Positions 1-12,697 of a stretch of DNA of 64,000 nt are shown piece by piece (the stretch's first letter is position 1; every line of letters starts with the position of its first letter). Below the pieces are notes generated by a model. That model saw only the letters and a program-made list of their open reading frames with translations, ran no database searches and was not told the origin of the DNA. Source of the DNA: Climacium dendroides (Eukaryota > Streptophyta > Bryopsida > Hypnales > Climaciaceae). The position numbers and the translations under genes are program-made. The stretch covers positions 2,728,001 through 2,792,000 of the forward strand of contig OX467082.1 of assembly GCA_950106755.1 (NCBI GenBank), written 5' to 3'.

Positions 1-2366
1 TCCAATGAGTGTTTTTGCTATTTCTTAAGCGAGTGATTCATACGGTAATGAAAAGGGATGATTTCCTAAGTTACCCATTCATCTTTTAAGGGTTCAATTT
101 TTTTAGAAAGTGCACAAATGGCATTCACTTAAAATTTGGTGAAGCATTGCATTTCTACATTCATCTACTTTTTAGCATTTTTCAATTATATTCATGCACA
201 TTTTCACTCAAATTTGGCCAATTCATCCATATTTTAATTAGATATGGAAAATTTATAGTAAGAAAAGACTACTTTTATTGACAAAAAGTAGAGATTTATT
301 TTGAAATGGTGCAATTTGGCCCCATGGTATCCCAAAGAAAAGGGGTGGTTTGGCTTGATGGTGCAAATATCAATTCAATGTGCATTAACATGTTGAGTGA
401 GCCTTCTATTTCACCTCAATTTTTCGTTTAACCTTGAAAGCACGAGGAGGGGGGGACAAATTTTCAAATTTTACAACCCATTTGCTTTAAAAGCTTCAAT
501 TTTGCAACTCTATATGCATGAAATTTCCTTCCTTTATTTATTTAGATGAAATCACATGTTTTCTAGAATTTGAAAAAATTTCAAATATTTTCACAATAAT
601 TTCAAATTATCAAAATACACTTAAAATATAGAATATTATAGAATACTATGGTCAATGAAATTATTGTCTCATTCTAAACTTTAAAAATTAGAAAATCGTA
701 CCTGTAGAAAGTCCAAACTAAGCCCACTCAAACTTCAAAATGTTTGAAATATTTTGAATTTAGATTTACTTTATAGTGTATCAATAATATTATAGAATAT
801 AGAAAAATTTCCTATTACTTTGTATTTACAAGAAATCAATGGTAATAGATCCTCACCTTCAAGCTTCATAAGAATGATCATTTGGTAAAAAAATTTAACT
901 TTCAATTAGAATAAAAACTAGATTTTAATAGTCTTATTCAATAATACAAAAATCATTTTGAAAGTGAAAATCAAGTCTAAAGGAAAAAAAAAGTTCACAA
1001 GATTGAATTAAATTATATAGGTGTTGCATAAAGTCAAATAACAAGTAATGTAACTTGAGTGAACTTAACTTAGTAATATGGATAAAGCAAAAATAAATTA
1101 ACACACTAAAAACTAAATGCAAATTATCCCTTCTTCAATATAAAAAAAATTATTTGACCATCTAAAGGACACTTTTAGTTTCCAACATCTTCCAAGGGTT
1201 ATGAGCATCCTTAATATTAGTTTCTACATTTACACTTTGAAGTAGGGTAATTACATCAAATTGTAGTCCATTTGTGAATCCAACTTATACAAATTCTTCA
1301 CTCAAATGTACTGCCTTTGTTAATGAGAGCCTAGGATCATTTTTTGATATCTATTTTTAATAACTTGAAAATTCATATTTTATGTATATGATGTTTCAAA
1401 AATGAGTAATGGAAGAGAATCTATAGCTCTTTTAACTTCCAATAGGATACATCAAAAATTAGTCAATTTAATAATAGAAACAATCCTCAATTGCTTATTT
1501 GGAAGCATTTAGGTGTATATATCTTATAGTTTTATCCAAACTTCAAATTTATAGGTTTTAGGGATATTTTTATAAGTTTTTAGATAATATTTAATTGACC
1601 ATCTTATTTTGGATGTAGGACCTAGTCAATTACAAAAATCCACCTAAACTTAGGCTTAGAAGGTGATTATATAAAGAGTTCATATGAACAAAACATCAAA
1701 GGAATTATTTTAAATACTTTTCATCCATTTTGTTTTGTGTCCAAAGTTTGATAAGTAATATTAAAGAATATCTAGGTCATAAGCATTATTAGACTGATTT
1801 TTAAAGTCTAAAATAAGATGTTTAAAAATGTTGTTCCAAATGTTTATTCAAATTTTTAAAGGAATAGTACACTAAGAATGTTTTTTTAAACAATAACTCA
1901 CATCTAATCATTCCAAGAAGTTTGATCCATGAAGAAGGCCATCAATTTTTAATTTTCCAACAATAGGGAATACTAGCCAAAAAAATAAAAAAAATAAAAA
2001 AAACTATTAAAATTTAGCAAACTGCAAGACCTGGATGGTGTAGGATATTTTTAATAAATATTTTTAAACAATTAAAAATATTTTCAAAATATAATTTTCA
2101 AAACGAATCCAAAATTATTGAATTCTAAAATCCAATGTGCCACATCAGATTGTGATCATTTCATTATATTTTGTTATTTTATTGACAAAATTTATTATTT
2201 TTATTGCTTTTAAAATTTTAAATAATTAAACAATTTGGCCAATACTACATTGGTTCATGACTTGGGTAACCTTTGTTGACGGCCCTTGAAAGGCCCGAAA
2301 TTTTTCCTAATGTCACTTTGATTTGTATTTTTGAAACTCTACTAAATTAGTTATAATTTTTTGCAG
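1..2366. other. AT-rich intergenic DNA
   Basis: No gene is supported here. Open frames are short, AT-rich and do not look like protein families. Positions ~90-325 match, in inverted orientation, positions ~17231-17455; both contain the blocks reading around TTGGTGAAGCAT and GGTGCAATTTGG or their complements. This marks a dispersed non-coding repeat, probably a decayed non-autonomous element. Confidence 0.6.
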
Positions 2367-2370
2367 TTAA

Positions 2371-3275
2371 TCCCTAAAGTCCCATTGTTCCCTCAAGGGA
2401 CAAAATGGATTTTGGACAAGCTCCTATGGTCTCAATATTTGTCGTGATTTTATGAATTTTTTTAGTAAAGATAGGAAAACACATTAGCTTTCCAAAAGTA
2501 TAATTTTCATTTCAATCAAATCCTAGGAGCAAAAGTTATGGCACAGAAAGCCCTTTTTTTGTTCAACAGGCAAAAAAAAAACTTGAAAAAAACTTAAAGT
2601 AAAAAAAATTATTTGTTTTGTATGGAATATATTTTTGTATACATGGCAAGCTTTGATTTATTACATTTGAAGTTTTTATGTGAAAGTTATGAACAATCTT
2701 GTATTTTGGGCAATCAGAGCATCTTCTTGAAAAAATAACTTGTAGGATTCATGTCTGACCTTAGTTTTCACAATTTAAAAAAAAAGATTTCACATGGTTA
2801 ATATCTCTTGGTAGATTAATCTCATTGTTGAGATTAGTGTATTTCAATACCATTTTAGAGCTATTAACAATTTAGATTTTCATTCAATCTTGAACCTACT
2901 TCTACTTAACAATTTTTTAATGAGTGAAAATTAAGTGTGTTGTTTTTAATTTATTTTCATAGACTCTCAACTCAATTTTTTATCATATAAATTTAGAAAT
3001 TCAAAATTAGTAAAGTAGAAATTATAAGTTATGACAGTTTGAAGCCAAATAATGTAGTTGAGCAAGGTGCAAAAAAATTTGTTTTCTTCACTTTAAACAC
3101 AAATATCTTCCAATCTATGCAATTAAAGTTTGTGAAATTTCTGCCACACATTCTTATACCAATCTAGTACAAGATCCTACATTTAGACATGCAAAAAAAA
3201 CTTTTTGCAAGTTTGCTATAGAAATAACAATTTTAAGTGGTTTTGGATAGAAAAGAGAGCTTGAGACTTTAGGGA
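2371..3275 (-). mobile_element. TTAA-flanked terminal-inverted-repeat element, copy a
   Basis: The left end reads TTAA then TCCCTAAAGTCC and the right end reads GACTTTAGGGA then TTAA, so short inverted ends are bordered by TTAA on both sides. The interior (for example around 2880-2935) is the reverse complement of the interior at about 20150-20230, so this is the same family as the element at 19799-20708 in opposite orientation. There is no coding capacity. TTAA target sites and CCC-type ends recall piggyBac-like elements, but no transposase is present in the window, so the superfamily is inference. Confidence 0.6.
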
Positions 3276-3279
3276 TTAA

Positions 3280-5476
3280 AATGGGGATGTTTTAAAAGTA
3301 TTTCTACTTGGAAATGCCCATCAATACATTGAAATCTCAAATTTGTACTTCTTTGATTAAAAAAATGCTTTTAAAACAAGAACATTTTTTGCACACTTTA
3401 CTTTATTCTACTAAAACCACCATTTAAAATTGAATTGAATTCACAACAAGACATGCCAAAGGTGATTTTTCATTTTACTTTTTCCAAAAATGTAAGCTAA
3501 AAGGCAACAAACCAATGAAAAGGCCATCATATCTAATTAAAAAATCATATGAATGACACAATAATAAATCCTCGAATAATGAGAATGCATTTTTTGGTCC
3601 TTAAATCTTAACCTCAAAAAGATATTGAAGTCAAAATGTGACCAATGCTAGAAATAAAGAAATCAATGCACCTAAGGTAGTGTGGCCTTAAAGCAACCTT
3701 TTAAGGGCTGATTCGCCTTTTTCACAAGTTTCCATGGACAATAATTTTTAGCTCATTTTTCAGAGAAAGAAAAAGAAAAATAGATGCAGAACACAACACA
3801 AGTAGTTTCATATTTTTCCAAGAATTTTTGAATTATTTATGAATTTTCAAAGATTCTAGTTCTGGCACCTATTTGTGATCATAGGTGTCCCAAAATCCAT
3901 CCCCTTGTGACTTATAAAGAAATGTGCAGAAACCAAAGACAATGATTGGCTCTTGCAATACAATTTTTTTTTTCTTGAACTCATTAATGGAATAAAGAGG
4001 TCTATTCAAGAATCACCTCACATCCACTCTACAACTACCTACAGGACGGTCTGAAGAAGATGGGTGCTTTAACACCATACTACCTTATTGGTTCATAAAT
4101 TGAATTTTTTTTGGCAAAGTACCTTGGTCACAAGTCTCGTCTTATATAAGTTAACTTGTAAGGACGTGACCCCTCATGACCAAGGTAGTCACCAAAACTC
4201 TCCGATTATTGAACCAATAGGTTCATTCACTTTTTCTATAGTCAACATTGAAATCATTCATTGGTTTGTAGCATCTTTATGGGGTTAACCTTGAATTGCC
4301 TCAAAAGATATTTTGTGTCCTCTGGACAATTTCAAAGAACCCTTACCAATGGAAAGAAATGTTTTCTCACCCAATTATTTAGAAGGAGTTGTTTGAATCC
4401 AATTGTAGTGAAAGATATTGTATAATCTTTCCTTGTGGTATTTTTTAACTTTCCTACATAAGAAAAAGTCAAATCCATGGATTACTATGTAATTATGAAT
4501 TTTAATAATTTTTGAGCCTTTCTCATTATTTGAATATTAGTTATTAAAATTTTCATTTTATAATTTCTCATACTAATGAAATGAAGCTCATTAAGTCTAG
4601 TTTCAATTCCAAGATGAAATTTTTGAAAAAATCCTAAGATATAATATTTGATTGCAATTTGAACCTTTGAGCCTATAACCATGGAGTGTTGATTTTTTAA
4701 ATTCTAGAATGACATGGTAAAAAAATTTATAACATATTCTTCTACACTATTACATAGAGTTAACTTGCCAATCACTACACAATCAAAATTCAAATTCTTC
4801 TCCATATTAAAACAAAAACTTGCACGCTCTAAAATTTGGCATGATTGTCAAATGTCATGTTAAGATTCACCTTAAAAAACAAAATGCAAAAAAATTTATT
4901 CGTACGAATTTTATTGTAATGAGGCTAAAATTTAGTTAAAAATTGTTTGCAGACCATTTCTCCATGGTGAGCGGTCACTACCTTATCCATAGGGCAGGGC
5001 CATCACATTGATGCCAAATGTTTAATTAAAGTTCCCAAAATAGCTTTAGAATTTTGAAATTCAATTCTTAAAAATTAATCATTATATTGAAAGTATTCCC
5101 AAATGTTTGGCACTACACTCCAAAAGCCATTTACATAAATGGGAAAGAATTTGAGGAAGACAAGCTCTAAGGTAGGAACACCCATAAACAAGATGGTCTC
5201 ATGGGCATGACCTACACTTTCACCTATGGTCGTTTCTTAGAATCCTACAACTAGGAAGTCTCAAAAAATGGTGGGCGTAGAAGGAAGTACTAACAAAATT
5301 CAATGCCAAGATTTTTGCCAATATGTACATTGCTTGCTGGATTACAAGAACTTCATTTATGACTAGCAAAAATTAAAAGGGCACTGGGGCATTGGTTTAG
5401 GGTATTGAGCATGGTGGCTTAAGGTTCAATTACCACAATTAAACATGCAATTTTTTTATGATTTTAGCACTAACTA
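3280..5476. other. AT-rich intergenic DNA
   Basis: No gene seen. The stretch around 4200-4300 (ending GGGGTTAACC) resembles the stretch around 10920-11035, which indicates another dispersed, decayed repeat. The rest shows no recognisable structure. Confidence 0.5.
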
Positions 5477-5652
5477 GTGGTTGGTGCTTGCTATATTGCG
5501 CATCCATCATTAGAATTTTATAAGAATTTTTATTTATTAGATAGAATGCAGAACAAAAATTTCAATAAATCTTCAAATAAAAATGACTAAAATCTTTGTA
5601 TAATTTTTTTATAAGTAAGCATATATTGAAATGTATAATAGAAATTTATTGA

Positions 5653-5841
5653 ATGATGAATGAAACATATGCAATGGTAAATACTATAAAAGATACACAT
5701 TTATTAGAATGCATTAGAAATTTGACTCCATTGTTACAAAAAATGGAAATCCAAATTGAAGAATTGAAAAGAAAAACTTATAAGTCTCAAAAACTTTGTG
5801 AACAATTTAATTGTTGTAAAATCCAAAATTGCTTCAATTGA
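5653..5841 (+). CDS. Small conserved ORF inside the pogo-like element
   Basis: 62 codons, beginning MMNETYAMVN and rich in charged and glutamine residues (KMEIQIEELKRK), so a short helix or coiled coil is possible. The same frame, with the same start, stop and length and about six substitutions, lies on the minus strand at 16648-16836 in the related short element. It sits upstream of the HTH/transposase frames. It may simply be carried by two recently diverged copies. There is no recognised domain and no known function. Confidence 0.3.
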   Translation: MMNETYAMVNTIKDTHLLECIRNLTPLLQKMEIQIEELKRKTYKSQKLCEQFNCCKIQNCFN

Positions 5842-6081
5842 ATAAATTTCTCAAAATCATTTGGTAGTAGCAATAGAAAATTGAAATTATGAAAGCTCAA
5901 AGCTCATAAAAGCACAAAATCATAGAAGTGCAAAGAAGTGAAAGCCAAGAAAAGCAATGGATTTGCTACCTTTATAATATCATCCTATGGATCCTCTTTA
6001 ATATCGACTATATTATTTCTATAATATCACCCTTTGTAAAAAGTGATATTACAGAGGTGATTGTGAATTTACCACCGGCAC

Positions 6082-7898
6082 ATGGGAAGGTGGAGCGATG
6101 CCCAACTTGCAGCTGCAATTACTATTGTGGAGGACGGTACAAAGGTAGTCATTGCAGCCAGACACTTTGGAATACTTGATTCTTCTTTGCGAGACCATGT
6201 ATGTGGCAAAATAGTGAAAAGGAAGAAGGGTAGTCTAGGTGTTCTAACTGTGGATGATGAAGCAACACTTGTACATTGGATGTTAGAAATGCAGGATGTG
6301 GATATCCCATATGAATGAGTGACTTGAGGAGGAAAGTGGCAGAAATGACATAAGAATGTTGGACACCCTTTAAGAATGGCATCCTTGGTCGATGATGGAT
6401 GCATTGGTTTTGCAATCGCCACCCCGAGCTCACATTGCATTGTCCACAAAGGTTAGAGGAAGGATGTGCATGGGGACTAAATGCTATCAATGTGGCTTCA
6501 TTCTATGAGAACCTACAACAAGCATATGAGCGACACAAGTATCCACCATCTCACATCTGGAATGCAGATGAATTAGGAGTACAAGCAAGTAGGGGTAGAG
6601 GCACTACTCTAGTGTTTGCACGACGTGGAAGCAAATTTGTTCATGCAACAATACCAAACAACAAGGAACATTTGACAGTCCTCTCATATGTCAATGCAAC
6701 TGGGCAATGCATTCCAAACTTTTATATATTCCAAGGTAAGCGGAAGACCAAAAATTACATAGTCAAATGTGAGCTTGTTGCTATCTTTGCCATGCAACAA
6801 CATGGGTGGATGACCTCTTTTTTATTTCTATCTTGGATCACACACTTCATCAAACTACTCCAAGATTCATATGAACTCTCATAGGAAAATACATTTTTTA
6901 CTACTAGATGGTCACGGATCACACGTGACACTCGAAGTTGTGAAAAAAGCTACTTCGGAAGGCCTGGACATTATCACTTTACCTAGCCACACAAGCCACA
7001 GGCTGCAGCCACTAGATGTTAACATTTTCAGACCATTCAAAACTGCCTTCCGAGCATGCAACAATGGACAACAAAGGCAAGGCTAGCTGCAAGTAAAGAA
7101 TAACTAGCTCAGTAGGTGTCTGTAGGACTCAAGAAGGCACTTACAACTGCAAAAATATAGAAAGGCTTCACTACATCTAGAATCTAGCCGTTGCAGACTT
7201 CTACCATGGACGCCCACCTGAAATCCAGCCAATGCTACATAGATTCAGTTGAGGGAAGTGCATCAGATCAAGAAAACGACATGGATGTAACGGGAGGAGA
7301 AGGCACTAGTGCAACCATACTTGAAACTGAGATAGAAGGAGCACAATATTTCATTCCACATGAAGACAACTCCAGCCAACAAAGTGCAAAGAACATTGAT
7401 TTTGAGCAATAAGACCCTTCCATGTTTACAATTAGAGATTTATTTCCGCTGCCACATATTCAATGCCTTGTACGACGACCCCAAGCATCTGAGCCACTCA
7501 TTGATTACACTAAGTCTATCCTAATGACTTCAGAGAAGTACATTGCAGCTATGGAAGAGAAGGCTTCCAAAAGGGTAGCAATGGCTAGAGAACAAGAAAA
7601 ACAAAAGAAGCAAGTACAAGAAAAAAAAACAATGTGCAATACAGAAGGTCCGCAAGCAGGCAGAGAAGGTACTACGACAAATAGAAGGAGAACAGAAAAA
7701 ATTGAGCGTGAGCGTTTGAAGGCCAGAAAGGCTACTAAGAGTGTGAGGAAGAAGACAATTCAGGAGGTTGCTCAGGGCTGTGAGAGAGGTTACGCTGCGA
7801 AGGCTGATTGGGGCGGAAGAGTTGTTGCGGGGTCCATTGTAGTAGCTCGCGGGGGTCCAATGGTGCTGCCAGTGGGGCCTCTGCCACCACTGTAGATG
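6082..7898 (+). pseudogene. Pogo-like transposase (HTH_psq + DDE_1), disrupted
   Basis: The family encodes a cut-and-paste DDE transposase acting on its own TA-flanked ends. Seen in order: a Psq-like HTH (6082-6318, GRWSDAQLAAAI... with RHFGI), a CENP-B-like segment ending RHPELTLHCPQRL (6399-6460), the first catalytic Asp in WNADELG (about 6550), the second in LLLDGHGSH (about 6900) and the third in RLQPLDVNIF (about 7010). A basic/acidic C-terminal tail rich in Lys, Arg and Glu follows to 7895. The reading frame changes between 6318 and 6399 and again near 6880. In-frame stops lie at 6885ff, 7084ff and 7410-7412, so no full-length protein can be made. The triad residues themselves are still present. 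The final ~150 bp is GC-rich, repetitive and of doubtful coding status. Confidence 0.8.
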
Positions 7899-8100
7899 GG
7901 GTCTTTGTCGCTACAATAGGCGGGATTCCCAATGCTGCGGCAGGCGAAGCCTTCGTCATTGCTACAGACGGGGCCTTTGTTGCCACAACAGGTCGGGCCT
8001 TCGCCGCAGGCAGGGCTTCCAGTGCCGAAGGAGGTGGGAGACTTCAAGTACAAATTTGAACAACAACGGCCCCTGCTACAATCCACGTAGCCAATGGGTA
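7740..8100. repeat. GC-rich degenerate short repeats
   Basis: This stretch is much more GC-rich than its surroundings and contains loosely repeated GGGGCCT/GCC(A)CAA and GTCG/GTTGCCAC words. It is open in several frames on both strands, as expected of imperfect GC-rich repeats. It lies between the C-terminal part of the pogo-like transposase and the CACTA fold-back element. Confidence 0.45.
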
Positions 8101-8110
8101 CTTCAACACT

Positions 8111-8339
8111 CACTATAAGAAAACCTTGTTTTCGGTGATGGATTGACATCAAAAGGAATGGATTTTAGGTGACATCAAAGGTGACATCAAAAAAACAAAC
8201 CCATGTTTTTATGTCAACAATGATGTCCATTGATGTTATATTGGACACCATTGTTGACATAAAAACATGGGTTTGTTTTTTTCAATGTCACCTAAAATTC
8301 GTTCCTTTTGACATCAATAAATTTTGGTTTCTTATAGTG
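8111..8339. mobile_element. CACTA-type fold-back MITE
   Basis: The 229-bp element is almost a complete inverted repeat. It starts CACTATAAGAAAACC and ends GGTTTCTTATAGTG, and the inner arms (around CATGTTTTTATGTCAACAAT and its complement) pair through most of the length. Ends starting with CACTA followed by AAGAAA are typical of En/Spm (CACTA) elements. A 3-bp target duplication is expected; the flanks are ACT and GCT, so it is imperfect. It has no coding capacity. Confidence 0.75.
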
Positions 8340-9353
8340 GCTCCAACTGGGCGGGACCACTGAGTTGTGGGGATGCTACCTTTTGGCCATAATTATGGGT
8401 ACAACTACAATGACTGTGCAAGCCTGCAAGGGTGGACATGGGTACCTTACATGAGGTGCCACAACATTATTAGGCATAGTTTCACTAGCTTGCAACCACA
8501 ACTTTACTTGCTTTACTTCATTTCTTTTTCACGGATGTAGGTGTGTCAGGTCATAATTATAGTCTCCCACTCTACCTAGCATAGGATTCTCTGAGGACAA
8601 TCATGCCAGGATGAGGACGTTGTTTAAGGTCTTCCTACTCATAGTCTTACATTTCCAACAATTTTCCACTTTTGAAATTTTTTGCTAAGTTGTACTGCTC
8701 CTTGCAACTTGGCAATTCTTGCCAATATTTTTCCTTCCTTCTTGTGTACCTATTGTATAAATTTTAAGCCTCATCAATAAATCTTGCTACTTCAATCTGC
8801 TTAAATTCTTGTTTATGGGTGTTCCTACCTCATATACAAATTGGATGGTAGGAGGTGAAACAACCCATGTCAAATACGTAAATGGTTAGGATTAGTAGGA
8901 GCTTAATCTTCAAATTATCCCATATCCTTTGAGAGTTCATAAAGGACAATAGATTTCATTATAAAAATGACCTCTGCACCTTCCATTCTCAAAAAATGTC
9001 GATGCAAAATTCCCTATACTTCATCATCAAAAATGTATTTCATGGTAGAAGGTCTTTCGCCATGTTGGCTTTTGTTGGAAATTTTATTAGTTTACAACAA
9101 TTTTGGTCATTTTATTTTTTACAAATGTGACAATAAAAAAATTTGTTTTCATTTTATTTTTTTCCCATCATTCTTAAAAATAATTATTTTCCACCAATCT
9201 AACGGTATGCAATTCAACTTGACATGAGCATTCAATACTAAGCTGATGGGACCAATTAACTTACTTCTGTCTCATTTGTCGATTTTGGTCTCTGTAGGAT
9301 CAAACAATGCATTTCCAGCTTTAATGCTTTTTGAAGAAAATTTCACCATTATC
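8340..9353. other. Intergenic, no feature recognised
   Basis: AT-rich sequence with scattered short open frames that do not resemble proteins. Part of it may still be the unrecognised 3' portion of the pogo-like transposon. Confidence 0.4.
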
Positions 9354-9357
9354 TTAA

Positions 9358-9578
9358 CCCTTAAACGAGGCCGTGGACATTTTTCAGTTGATGAATGAAA
9401 AAGAATCATTCCATGTAGGACAAAAGTGCAACTATTCATCCTCCAAATTTTGTGGGGAAAGGGAATGTCTTCTATAGTAACTTGTCTTCTAATGAATGCT
9501 TTTTCATTTTTTTAAGCCAACAATTCACACAGTACCCAAATAGATGATTTTTACACTGACCGGCTTGTCATTTAAGGG
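9358..9578 (+). mobile_element. Short TTAA-flanked MITE, copy e
   Basis: TTAA at 9354-9357 is followed by CCCTTAAACGAGGCCG. The right end reads CGGCTTGTCATTTAAGGG followed by TTAA at 9579-9582. The interior (CAACTATTCATCCTC at about 9430) is shared with the copies at 11603-11824 and 11868-12049 and, inverted, with 9620-9845. Non-coding. Confidence 0.65.
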
Positions 9579-9619
9579 TTAAAGATTGGTCACTGAATTT
9601 GAAGTGTGCTACTGCTTAA

Positions 9620-9845
9620 CCCTTAAATGCCAAGTTAGTCATAGTGGAAATCATTTATTTGGATACTATGTAAATTGTTGGTTTAAAAAAATTCTAATGC
9701 ACTTGTTGGAGGTCAAACTACTATACAAGGTCTCCTCTTTTCATGCAAAATTCCGAAGATGAATAGTTGCACTTTTGTCCTACATACAAAGATTCTCTGT
9801 TATTCATCAACTAGAAAATGATCGCAACCTCATTTATGAATGAAG
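9620..9845 (-). mobile_element. Same MITE family, inverted copy g
   Basis: TTAA at 9616-9619 is followed by CCCTTAAATGCCAAG, and the interior contains GATGAATAGTTGCAC, the complement of the core of copy e. The far end is degraded, so the exact boundary is unsure. With copy e it forms a large imperfect palindrome about 490 bp long. Confidence 0.55.
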
Positions 9846-11598
9846 GTATGTTCGCACTTGGTATTAAAGAGTGTTGTTATCGAGGGTTTTAGGAATGAAT
9901 TTAGACCTACATCTAGACTAGATTCGCATTATAAACATCACTCCTAATACCAAGTGTGAACATACCTTTAGTACACACACTTTGTGAACTTGTGAGCATG
10001 TTGTGTGATTACTGTGCGGTAAGGTAGAAGTACCTATTTTGGATAGCCCTCTTGTCATGGCTCTTTAGGTTGACCTATTGTGAACAATAGTTGGATGCAC
10101 TATTCATTGAGAAAGATTCTTTGTGTATACCTTTTTGTCCATTCATCTCTCTTCCCTCCTTGCTTAGGGAGAAGTGCCAAAGCTAACCACAATAGGTGAG
10201 TATATGAGACTAAAAGGGATCTTAATGAAAAATCTACATTTATATTGAATAAAATATTCATTCTCGGATTTTTTATTTTTATTTATTTTTCATTTTCATT
10301 CTTCCTCATCCTTATGTTTGCACACATTGAGCTCAGTTTCTCAACAAATTTCCCATATCGTATAGGCTAAAATGCTCTAGTTATCAAGAATAAGTACTTC
10401 TACCTTAATAGGGATAGTCACTATCAAATTATTGGATTTGTACAATAAATAGCAAGTTTACTCTATATGCATGGAGAGATTTTCAGATTTTTAACCATAC
10501 TTTGTACTTGATATGAATTTTTCCCACTTTTTATTCAAAAAATAATAGTTATAGAAGACATGTAATTACATCTTTAAAAGGACATGTTTATAAGACATGA
10601 GCTATAGAAGGCATGTTTAGCTAAATTTTTTCTCCATTTTTCAAAAATGTTTTACTATCTAAAACTAGTCCCAAATTATATCTCACACATAATGAAGAAT
10701 ATTTTATACGATGGGCCTCTGTATCTCTCCTCAAGCACGAAAGTTAAAAAAAAATTTAAATTACATCTTTGAAAATAAAATGTAAAAAACTCAAGCATAT
10801 ATAGTTGAAAAATAGAAGCATAGAAAGAAAGAACTTTGAAGTTTGAAAAGCATTTATAGGCATGTTCTTTCATGGTTAACCCTTGAAGAATGGAGCCTTC
10901 CCATAACTAAGGTCGTCACTGAAATATTCCAATTATTGAACTAGTAGGTGCATTATGTATTTACATAGTTAACAATGGAATCATCCATCATATCTTTAGG
11001 TTGCTAATGTGTGTTTAGTGTTAACCTTGCAAAGATTCAAGAACGTTTATTTTGGATGTGAAGACATTTTTTATGGGATTGTTCATGAAAAAATTGTACG
11101 CTATCTAGTGTATTTCAATATTGAGAGTTTCTATCCTTTTAAAGCTTGATTTTGACATTCAAAACATTTTCTTTTGTTTTTGAGCAAAACTAACAAAATA
11201 AAGCTTTTGAAGTGCATTTTCTACTCAATCTCAATTAAATTTTTTTTTTAAAAAGAAGCATTTTAGTAAAGTTTGAAGTTGAGGATTTATGACCACATTT
11301 TTAAATATAGAATGACATGGAAATTTTCTTTATACCATAATGTTTTAAACTACAATGTACTTCTACTCTGAAAATTTTAGAACATGTTTTGAACATGATT
11401 TATATTTGATATGAGTTTTCTACATTTTTTCTTCAAAACTTCATGGTAATTTGAAATTTTTATCGCAAATATTAGACTTATGATTTCATCTTTGAAATAT
11501 AAAATCCAAAAAAATCACTCATAAATAAAGAAGAAATGGAGGATACAAAATGAGGGACTTCCAAGTTTGATTATTAATGGGGTCATAGGTTCAATCCT
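9846..11598. other. AT-rich intergenic DNA
   Basis: No gene is supported. A short inverted pair lies around 9846-9966: GGTATGTTCGCACTTGGTAT is near its complement. Around 10870-11035 there is a repeat similar to 4180-4300, including GTTAACC ends. Confidence 0.45.
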
Positions 11599-11602
11599 TT
11601 AA

Positions 11603-12049
11603 CCCATAAACGACGCCGAGGACGTTTTTTGTCCGATGAATGACAAGGAATTCTCCTGTGTAGGATAGAAATGCAACTATTCATCCTCGGAATTAGGGGT
11701 GGAAAGGAAAAATCTTCTACAATAGTTTGACTCCCAATGAATATTTTTGGTTTTTTCACACTAGATGATGTCACACGGTTCCAAAAGGGTTGATTTCCAT
11801 GGTCACCAGCCCGACGTTTAAGGGTTAAAGGTTAACCCTATAAGGACAAGCTAGTCACTTTGGAATGACAAGGAATTCTCCTGTGTAGGACAGAAATGCA
11901 ACTATTCATCCTCGGAATTAGGGGTGGAAAGGAAAAATCTTCTACAATAGTTTGACTTCCAATGAATATTTTTGTTTTTTTCAAACTAGATGATGTCACA
12001 CGACTCCAAAAGGGTTGATTTCCACGGTTACCAGTCTGGCATTTAAGGG
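11603..12049 (+). mobile_element. Short TTAA-flanked MITE copy f plus a tandem partial copy
   Basis: TTAA at 11599-11602 is followed by CCCATAAACGACGCCG. The right end CCGACGTTTAAGGG is followed by TTAA at 11825-11828. A second copy lacking the left end runs from about 11868 to 12049 and again ends ATTTAAGGG then TTAA. The two share long nearly identical stretches (for example GAATGACAAGGAATTCTCCT-type sequence), which suggests a recent local duplication. Confidence 0.65.
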
Positions 12050-12099
12050 TTAAAGATTAACTCTATAAGGACAAGCTAGTCACTTTGGAAATCCTCCTC

Positions 12100-12697
12100 T
12101 TTGATATAGAATGAATCAAGGGTCATAAATCTTGCTAAATTTTGCAAATTTTTTATTACGGGGGGTAGTGTGAACACGCGCGCGGCTGCACATGTTCGAA
12201 CCACCCGTCGCTCTTTCCGAACTCCTAACGCCAGGTCAGGACCGGCCTTCAGAAACTGCTTGGACAGGTGTGGATTTCCCCGGTCTACTGTAACAAGGGA
12301 AAAACAGGTCGCGCGTCGCCCGTCGCCTTGCAACAAAGCGGCCCCCACCCGTCCCAGCCTCGGATTGCCAGCAGTCCATTCGTGGATTCCTCGCATATCA
12401 TATCTCCTTCTTTGGAGACTACCCACCTGGATTCCAGATAGAAGACACCACCCTCTCAATCCCCGTCTGAATCTCATTCCATCCCCGTTCTTTTGCAATT
12501 CCTTTGCCCCTTTTTCCTGGTGGAAGTTCGATTGTGCATTGACACACTGCTAAGATTTTGCAAAAGGAGTTTGAAATTCTGCGAGGCGCAAGCGCTTCAT
12601 GGCTTTCTCACTACCCTTGTGAGCGTTTGTGAATCTTTTCAAGAGGATTTGTGGGTGTGGAGGCTTTTTCTGGGTTTGCTGTAGGACTCGAGGTTGC
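12100..12697 (+). promoter_or_regulatory. GC-richer upstream region and leader of the DUF2358-type gene
   Basis: Base composition jumps from AT-rich to GC- and CpG-rich at about 12160. This fits the promoter and 5' leader of the gene starting at 12698. No clear TATA box is seen. Open frames on both strands here are composition effects. Confidence 0.4.

Larger units (their letters stand above)
5477..8110 (+). mobile_element. Pogo-like (Tc1/mariner) DNA transposon, decayed; right end not found
   Basis: The left end is clear: the dinucleotide TA at 5475-5476 is followed by GTGGTTGGTGCTTGCTAT, matching both termini of the 817-bp element at 16197-17013. About 600 bp of 5' sequence (5477-6070) recurs in inverted orientation at 16390-17013. 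Inside lie a Psq-type HTH region, a DDE_1-type transposase in broken frames and a lysine/glutamate-rich tail. I could not find the matching right end; 8110 is only where the next element (CACTA fold-back) starts. TA flanks and a DDE_1 transposase both fit the pogo/Tigger branch of Tc1/mariner. Confidence 0.7.
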
